From positions 16,941,669 through 17,005,668 of the forward strand of contig NC_087072.1 in the NCBI RefSeq assembly GCF_026151205.1: DNA of 64,000 bases, read 5' to 3'. This document shows positions 59,601 through 64,000 of the stretch, in pieces. Source of the stretch: Bolinopsis microptera. Its lineage: Eukaryota; Ctenophora; Tentaculata; Lobata; Bolinopsidae. Each line of letters opens with the position of its first letter. Positions within the stretch are counted from its first letter, which is position 1. The position numbers and the translations under genes are program-made. Under the pieces are notes generated by a model. It was not told the DNA's origin. It saw only the letters and a program-made list of their open reading frames with translations, and ran no database searches.

Positions 59601-60979
59601 TTGTCGTGCATGTATCTCATTTCAGGATAAGGTAACACGTTTCTCGTTTCAGTTTTCAACAATGATTTCGACACGAACTTGCTGACTAAAATGGTTTCCT
59701 CTGATTCAACGCCTTACATCGTAAGTGTTCCTATGAATTCCAATAAGAATTGTTTAGATACCATGAATTGTTCCAATCATTAAGAAATAAAAAGACCGCC
59801 GATATTTTGCTATTTAAGCCAAACCTTGTTGCAGGCGAACGAAAACTCGGACACGATGTATGGGAACAGTAAATTCGACTCTGGGATTAAATTTGACTCT
59901 GGTACATTTGATTCTGGTACATTTGCAAGACCCAAGCGTAACTCTCAAACAATACCAGGTAAACTATATGGGACGCGATTTCAACTCGTTTTGGGCAAAT
60001 AACCCGTTCCTTCAAGCATGATTCCGATACAAGGAGCGTGCACGAAATTTGAATTCTTCCCGCATGTAATGTCATGTTTGTAAGCGGCGGAGCTAAAATT
60101 TCAACCAAAATCAATTGATCTTCGCGCTTAACGTTAGGCAATTTTCCGCGCGGCATACAATTGCCGCGCGTTTCCGCCTGCTTTGCATGATATGCATGGA
60201 ACGCGACGTTCCAAGTTATGCAATGCTTGACAATTTTAAATCTCTATACATGCCATCAATAAATATTAAAAACTTCATTTATTGGTCCACTTCTGCTTGT
60301 CTCTATCCCAATATACAGACTTATTTAACAATTTACAAAGCTATCTTCAACGAATTAGCGGTTAACCGTTAAACTTAAGTGTGTTTTACAGCGTACTAAA
60401 GATATGGTCGACAGCTAAACCAGTAAACTGCTCTGGCTCTAGAGAAGCCTAGATTAATCTAGGGGCTCCTACAACTTACGCAACAAATGTTTACTGGCCA
60501 AGACTATTTCAATGTTACAAGCTTTAACTAATTTTAAATCACTCTCCGCACATTAAACTAAAGGTTTACTACAACATAAAAGACCGGTAATGGATGACCG
60601 TACAAGTTTGTCTTGACACGTGACATCGACTCTAAACGTCGATCGCTGCACTGATAGAGTAGCTTTGTTTGAAAATACAAGTGCAGACGTAGAATTTTCC
60701 ATCAGCAATCCAGTGAGTTCCTAGGATTTGTAGGGTCTGCTGTGCTGAGAAAACGATCAAACTGGAACTATCTTCATATGTCCTTCGGTGTATTCAGGTG
60801 GTATAAATAGGTCTGAGTTGCACTCTGAGGGCACGGCGAGATTCGAGAAGGCTTACCGCAGGAGGCCAGCGACCGTCGACCTTAGTAGACTAGATAAGAG
60901 AGAGATAACTTTGTACATGATATCTGTAGACGTCACTGCAATGTTTCAAAATTGTACGGCCCTGTTCCATTTTGTTTGA
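50609..60979 (+). CDS. Unrecognised gene with several alternative first exons and common exons at 59.6-60.9 kb
   Basis: Three downstream exons join in phase: 59,653-59,720 (NNDFDTNLLTKMVSSDSTPY), 59,835-59,958 (NENSDTMYGNSKFDSG, then KFDSGTFDSGTFARPKR) and one from 60,798 (GGINRSELHSEGTARFEKAY, RRRPATVDLSRLDKRE). The last is open to 60,979, but its true donor is not clear. The first common exon needs a preceding phase-1 G. Candidate first exons at 50,609, 53,017, 54,983, 56,018 and 58,998 all end G|GT in phase 1. Only the N-terminal part of the gene seems to lie here. I do not recognise the protein: it is polar and Ser/Asp/Arg-rich with FDSG(T/I) repeats. Confidence 0.5.
50705..50731. repeat. 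Perfect hairpin just downstream of exon A
   Basis: GTAGTCGTACT pairs perfectly with AGTACGACTAC around a GTCGT loop, 44 bp after the exon A donor. No function is evident. Confidence 0.85.
50771..50951. mobile_element. Small pogo/Tigger-like MITE
   Basis: About 180 bp with imperfect inverted ends (CAGTAATACCCCGATTTACT, and in complement AGTAAAACCCCCGATTTAGC). TAAATCGGGGTT-type words are repeated inside, together with CCGCGGTAAATCGGGG twice. Ends rich in CCCCGATTTA are seen in Tigger-like MITEs. No coding capacity. Confidence 0.5.
51756..51799 (+). repeat. Poly-G tracts
   Basis: Runs of about 12 G (51,756-51,767) and 21 G (51,779-51,799) separated by AGACGCAGGCC. They could form a G-quadruplex, and the copy number is unreliable in assemblies. 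The rest of 50,952-53,016 shows no gene; CTTTGAGGTGAGT near 51,677 is a donor-like site without a convincing exon. Confidence 0.8.
53017..53224 (+). CDS. Candidate first exon B (membrane-anchored N-terminus)
   Basis: ATG ATG right after a TATAAA-like string. It encodes 69 residues with two hydrophobic segments: VAYLVFLSSLTLFIFAVYF (about 13-31) and FWTFTNFFLFVTVMFSI (about 51-67). It ends AAAG|GTAAGT in phase 1, matching the common exon. If spliced to 59,653 it would give a membrane-bound isoform. It could instead be an unrelated short gene. Confidence 0.5.
53239..53714. repeat. Inverted-repeat element directly after exon B
   Basis: Arms of about 65 bp at ~53,239-53,303 (TATAGTTTATTACGGACAAG...) and ~53,648-53,714 (complement) are almost perfect, separated by ~345 bp. 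They begin 15 bp after the exon B donor. Probably a small MITE; no coding frame. Confidence 0.8.
54983..55037 (+). CDS. Candidate first exon C (MGNYIPT...)
   Basis: Encodes MGNYIPTVEQATEIATDF plus one base, ending TTTTG|GTGAGT in phase 1. The same frame is open upstream to 54,863 and includes a hydrophobic stretch (ALTLSLVLLTYVVV), so a longer signal-anchor form is possible. MG at the start recalls N-myristoylation, but the Pro at position 6 does not fit well. Confidence 0.45.
55078..55231 (+). repeat. 26-bp tandem repeats in the intron after exon C
   Basis: About five or six units of GTGAAGGGTGGTTACTAAAT plus AGCACT with small changes, starting ~40 bp after the exon C donor. Confidence 0.85.
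56018..56030 (+). CDS. Candidate very short first exon (MPAA)
   Basis: ATGCCAGCAGCTG followed by GTAAGA. Four codons and one base, again phase 1. The donor is good, but an exon this short can arise by chance, so this is weak. Confidence 0.2.
56952..57710. mobile_element. Inverted-repeat element (57,079-57,670) inside short repeats
   Basis: Ends TTCACCCTGATTTTTCTATG (57,079) and TTCATCCTGATTTTTCTATG in complement (ending 57,670) extend as ~40-bp inverted repeats (ACTTGATTT.GAGATAG). The interior has no gene. On both sides lie copies of TCTAGAACATGTTATTTACT-like units with CTTCATAGTTCAC (56,952 onward and after 57,676), which the element seems to interrupt. Confidence 0.7.
58365..58525 (+). 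repeat. 64-bp tandem repeats
   Basis: About two and a half units starting CTTATAAGAGATCAG and containing TTACTGTACAAATAGTTTAC and CCTACCCTGAC. No coding frame. Nothing else is recognised between 57,711 and 58,880. Confidence 0.85.
58998..59280 (+). CDS. Candidate first exon D (Glu/Lys-rich N-terminus)
   Basis: From ATG 58,998 it encodes about 94 residues: MHQNNLDNEEELELKEEQ, then runs of KEEE, QKREQKEEK, GFVEEGGEG repeats and VQQGEFE. A donor GAAG|GTGTGT at 59,280 ends it in phase 1, matching the exon at 59,653 only 372 bp away. The frame is also open upstream to 58,890 with a Cys-rich patch (RLCSCCSCVPLF) but no ATG. Without splicing the frame stops at 59,331-59,333. The charge pattern suggests a disordered or coiled-coil segment. 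Confidence 0.45.
59653..59720 (+). CDS. First common exon of the multi-start gene
   Basis: Acceptor CGTTTCAG, then 68 nt encoding (V)FNNDFDTNLLTKMVSSDS and TPYI, donor ATC|GTAAGT. It begins in phase 1 and ends in phase 0, joining 59,835. Five upstream candidate exons fit its entry phase. Confidence 0.6.
59835..59958 (+). CDS. Second common exon with FDSG repeats
   Basis: Acceptor TTGTTGCAG, 124 nt, donor CCAG|GTAAAC. It encodes ANENSDTMYGNSKFDSG, then IKFDSGTFDSGTFARPKR and NSQTIP. Exits in phase 1, which fits the exon starting at 60,798. Confidence 0.6.
60798..60979 (+). CDS. Third common exon (3' boundary uncertain)
   Basis: Acceptor GTGTATTCAG, then GGINRSELHSEGTARF and EKAYRRRPATVDLSRLDK. 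The Arg-rich AYRRRPATVDLS looks like a basophilic kinase site. The frame is open to a stop at 60,977-60,979, but the last ~20 codons look non-coding and a donor (for example at GTAGAC or GTACAT) probably lies before it. Confidence 0.5.
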
Positions 60980-63051
60980 GGAGCTCAAATCGATACTCTG
61001 TGGACCTAAACATGCTGAACATTAACATTAAACATACTGTAGATTTGTTTGCAGCCGCTATGATTGTTTCATTTCTCCGTGTGTTAAATAATTGCAGATC
61101 AAAGGAGACTTTAGGAATTGAGGGAAAGAGTTTAATACAAATATAGGTGCTCAAAACGTACTCCTCGACAGCTAATGGACAAAAAAGATCTCACAAATTC
61201 CTGAAATACCAACAGATGTCAACTTTAAGAACAATAGAATCCCATATTATATCGTACCCTCTTGAAGATTAATCCCTTCAGATCCAGTTAGCATTTCTTC
61301 ATGATGTTCTCGGTGTTGTAAACTTTAAATGGATTTTATATGGATTGCACTCTCTCGACCAGGTTTTAAAGGATTCTACTTCTCTGATTGCTATTAGCTG
61401 TATACAATATACATACATTAATCGGATTATTAAATGTCGGATCTAACTCAATTTCTCACTGAGCTTCAAGTTAACATTTTAATTACTTGATATGTATTGG
61501 GGGGTTGGCAGCCGAATGGGAATCCTGTCAAACTGATTAGAAACCCTTTTGTCAGCAATGGATTGGCTGCAGTGTCCAAATATGCTGTCATACTAATTAC
61601 TATAGTAGTAATACTCCTAACTATCCTCGCGTCCTAATATGGCGTTTCTCCTGTCTTATATATTTAAATACATATAGTAGTCCTATTATAAAATCAGAAA
61701 ATAGTGGTTGCATTTATTGGCTACTAGAAACCCGCTAGTCGAAAGCTTTGTTCGAGGAAATTTTAAAAATCAGTTATGTTTTAATTTCTCTTCATCATAT
61801 AGCTCTGTTATACTGTAGACATAATGGAATTTATCTAACAATGGCGACAGCGTTGTTAGTATTCGGATTCCCAAAACGATACTTTTTACCGCATCAAAAA
61901 ATACCAATCACAACCAAAGTTATGAATATAAGTCATAGCGTGAGCGTAAATGTGAGCTAGTTTTGAAATTATGACGTAGCATACAGCATAACAACGCGCG
62001 TAGTTAAGACTTTAAGATGTTTTTGCTCGCGCACGTGCATTTTAACGTTGCTACGCAACAGCGCAGTAAACCTTTGCTAAAATAACGACATTATTCTAAC
62101 GGTTATTTTACCTCACTTCCGACGTTAATTATAAAAAATCTAAAGACTAAATCAAAATTCTAAGAATGCTATAGCCTATTCCTATCCTTTTTCTACAACC
62201 CTGCTAAAAATGGCGAGGTTTCAACTCCATTTGCGAGCTGGGTTTGATTTCACCAGAGGGTCATTTTGAGGTCGATTTTCGGTGTTTTTTCTTCTATGTC
62301 CCCGTTGCCGGGGAAATTTCGTCAAGTTTAAATTATAGTATAGATGTGTCACGCACTACATTTCATGCTGCCTACACTATCCTGTGTATTTCAACTCGAG
62401 TCGATGTGCTCATAACAAGCCGATACGTAATTTGTTCTCGGTTATGCGGTACTAATTGCCTTTTTATGTTGTGGCCTATGAAATACATTTTACCGTTTTT
62501 ATGCCATACAAATTTATAAAACTTGTACTCATCAAGGCGACCTGTTGTCTCGTACCAGGTAATGTGGTTGGGCTTATAATAGTGGGCCAAAGAAATTAAT
62601 TTGAAAGTTGCAAAGTTAAGGGGAGATTAATCTTGAACAAACGCGAACAAATCAGGAGCAACAAATGCGGGGCAAACTTTCAGGCAAGGCCCAGTAGACT
62701 ACAGGGAGCAGTGCCCGGCACTCGGCATTGCTCGCTCGCTCCATTAGTTCATTCAATACTTATATAATTAGGCTAACTAATTCTAATGCCAGGTTAATTA
62801 AATACGGTTTGTAATTTGTAGAATGCATTAGTCGACATCTGACTGCTCTGAGCGAATAAAATGTATTACTCGGTTTGCTAATTAGTACGCTAACCAAATT
62901 AACCATTTCCCCGCAGTTTGTGCTCTACTGGCTGTATTATCTAATTCCCAGTGACAAGGTTTCACTGCAGTCTATTATTTCATTTTTCCTCAAATTGACA
63001 CGTTAAGTTTGCTTTTGTTTGTGTTTCCTTGCAAGCTGGTAATTGTTCGGA
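60980..63051. other. Region before the octapeptide-repeat gene, no exon recognised
   Basis: AT-rich; it may hold further exons or the last intron of the preceding gene, but I cannot support any. A block near 61,880-62,060 resembles ~48,575-48,730. The final 50 bases contain TTTGTGTTTCCTTGCAAG, a possible acceptor 13 bases before the next start. Confidence 0.35.
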
Positions 63052-64000
63052 ATGTCAAGCAGACCAGCAGCAAAGCCCCGAGGGGCTGGGGCAGCTGGTA
63101 AAACGGGTGCTGCAAGCCGATCTAGCACTGTTAGTAAACCAGGGACCACGGGACGAGCTGGAGCAAAGGCCAGTGTATCTGGAAGGGGTGGTGCAAGGGG
63201 TGGTTCAACTGGTAGGGGTGGTAAAGCAGGGGCTGGTAAACGTGGTGGTCCGCAGAAATCTACTGCTGAGATCGCAAAACTTCCCCCTGAAGAGATCGAG
63301 AAATGTGACATTTCTGTTATTGAGAAGCTTCCTGCTAAAGTCATTGAGAAGCTCAGTCCTATTACGATTGCCAAGCTGAGTCCTGAGAAGATTGCGTCTC
63401 TTTCGCCAAATGTCATCAGCTCTTTAGATGCTACCATCATAGAATCACTTGACATTTCTGTCATTCAAACTTTAGATCCTGCCACCATCTCAAAACTTGG
63501 TCCTGACAAAGTAGAACAGTTGCCTCTAGAAACTGTGAGTAAACTGACCCCTGAATGTCTGAACACTCTACCTGTCTCCATTGTGTCTCAGCTGGAGTCC
63601 TCCGTTCTAAACACCTTGTCTCCTGATCTCCTCAACAAGTTAGAGCCAGATAAGATCAGAGAGCTGGACTCGGAGTGTGTGGCGTCTCTTGATACCAAGG
63701 TTCTCGAGTCATTAGGGACAGAATTCCTGATAGCCCAACCTGCATCAGTCCAATCAAAGCTGAGTAAAGAATTTATCCAACAGCTTAGTACTGCCAATCT
63801 CATGGTGCTGGATCCGTCGGTGTTCGATAAATGTGACATCGATTTCCTCAACGAAGCCGACCCCTCTATCTTGAACCAATTGAAGTCTTCTGTCTTAGAA
63901 AAGCTTAGTTTGAGCACTATCGAGCGTTTAGAGCCTTCAACAATCGAAAAGCTGTCTTTGGGTATCATCCAGAAGATAGACTACAGAATTATTGAGCAAC
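63052..64000 (+). CDS. Gly/Arg-rich protein with ~30 octapeptide repeats (5' part, runs off the window)
   Basis: ATG 63,052 (in-frame TAA at 63,040) opens 316 codons with no stop to the end of the window. Residues 1-70 are Gly/Arg/Ala-rich with RGG-type motifs (SGRGGARGGSTGRGGKAG) and net basic, a style often seen in RNA-binding or nuclear tails. From ~77 to 309 the chain is an uninterrupted series of 8-residue units, consensus (K/S)L(S/D)PxxIx. The Leu at position 2 recurs exactly every eight residues (77, 85 as Cys, 93, 101 ... 301) with no insertion. Examples: KLSPITIA, KLSPEKIA, SLSPNVIS. I do not recognise the family. Bacterial LTTAQIAA-type repeats and animal mesothelin/stereocilin-type repeats look partly similar. 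A solenoid fold is inferred. Confidence 0.75.
   Translation, partial: MSSRPAAKPRGAGAAGKTGAASRSSTVSKPGTTGRAGAKASVSGRGGARGGSTGRGGKAGAGKRGGPQKSTAEIAKLPPEEIEKCDISVIEKLPAKVIEKLSPITIAKLSPEKIASLSPNVISSLDATIIESLDISVIQTLDPATISKLGPDKVEQLPLETVSKLTPECLNTLPVSIVSQLESSVLNTLSPDLLNKLEPDKIRELDSECVASLDTKVLESLGTEFLIAQPASVQSKLSKEFIQQLSTANLMVLDPSVFDKCDIDFLNEADPSILNQLKSSVLEKLSLSTIERLEPSTIEKLSLGIIQKIDYRIIEQ

Overview
The window is nuclear DNA of an animal. Genes carry GT/AG introns, and the encoded proteins (DAD1, eIF2B-alpha, SETD2 with AWS-SET-postSET, WW and SRI domains) are standard metazoan ones. The DNA is AT-rich with large, repeat-filled introns. A Kolobok-type THAP transposon, CR1-like and RTE-like LINEs and a PHD-finger reverse transcriptase suggest an invertebrate, possibly a cnidarian or another early-branching animal. 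The species cannot be fixed from this sequence.

1-9,853 is a nest of mobile elements four deep. A plus-strand LINE is split by a minus-strand LINE 3' end. That is split by a PHD-RT-nuclease retrotransposon with a 15-bp target duplication. That in turn is split by an intact Kolobok-like transposon with a TTAA duplication. The transposon encodes a THAP transposase and, antisense to it, a protein resembling the P2X7 cytoplasmic ballast domain.

12-39 kb holds three co-oriented housekeeping genes: DAD1 (glycosylation), eIF2B-alpha (translation initiation) and SETD2 (H3K36 methylation during transcription). A 3.6-kb foldback element separates the first two. I reconstructed SETD2 in 15 coding exons (19,657-39,064). 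The introns that cut its catalytic domain each hold a different kind of repeat: a 2.8-kb foldback, a 1.9-kb terminal-inverted-repeat element full of TTAACCA motifs, and a 26-bp tandem array whose every unit looks like a 3' splice site and whose last unit runs into the real one. Exon 2 has an apparent 1-nt frameshift.

39-49 kb has no recognisable gene. It holds a family of ~85-bp MITEs with 8-bp target duplications, a duplicated block with telomere-like CCCTAA words, and a non-autonomous mariner-like element.

49-64 kb, also all plus strand, holds a probable NEPRO/RMP1-like gene with a change of frame, and an unrecognised gene with up to five alternative first exons. All of these end in the same phase before a shared downstream exon. 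At the window edge is the 5' part of a gene for a Gly/Arg-rich protein followed by about 30 octapeptide repeats in unbroken register. This last gene is open to the end of the window.
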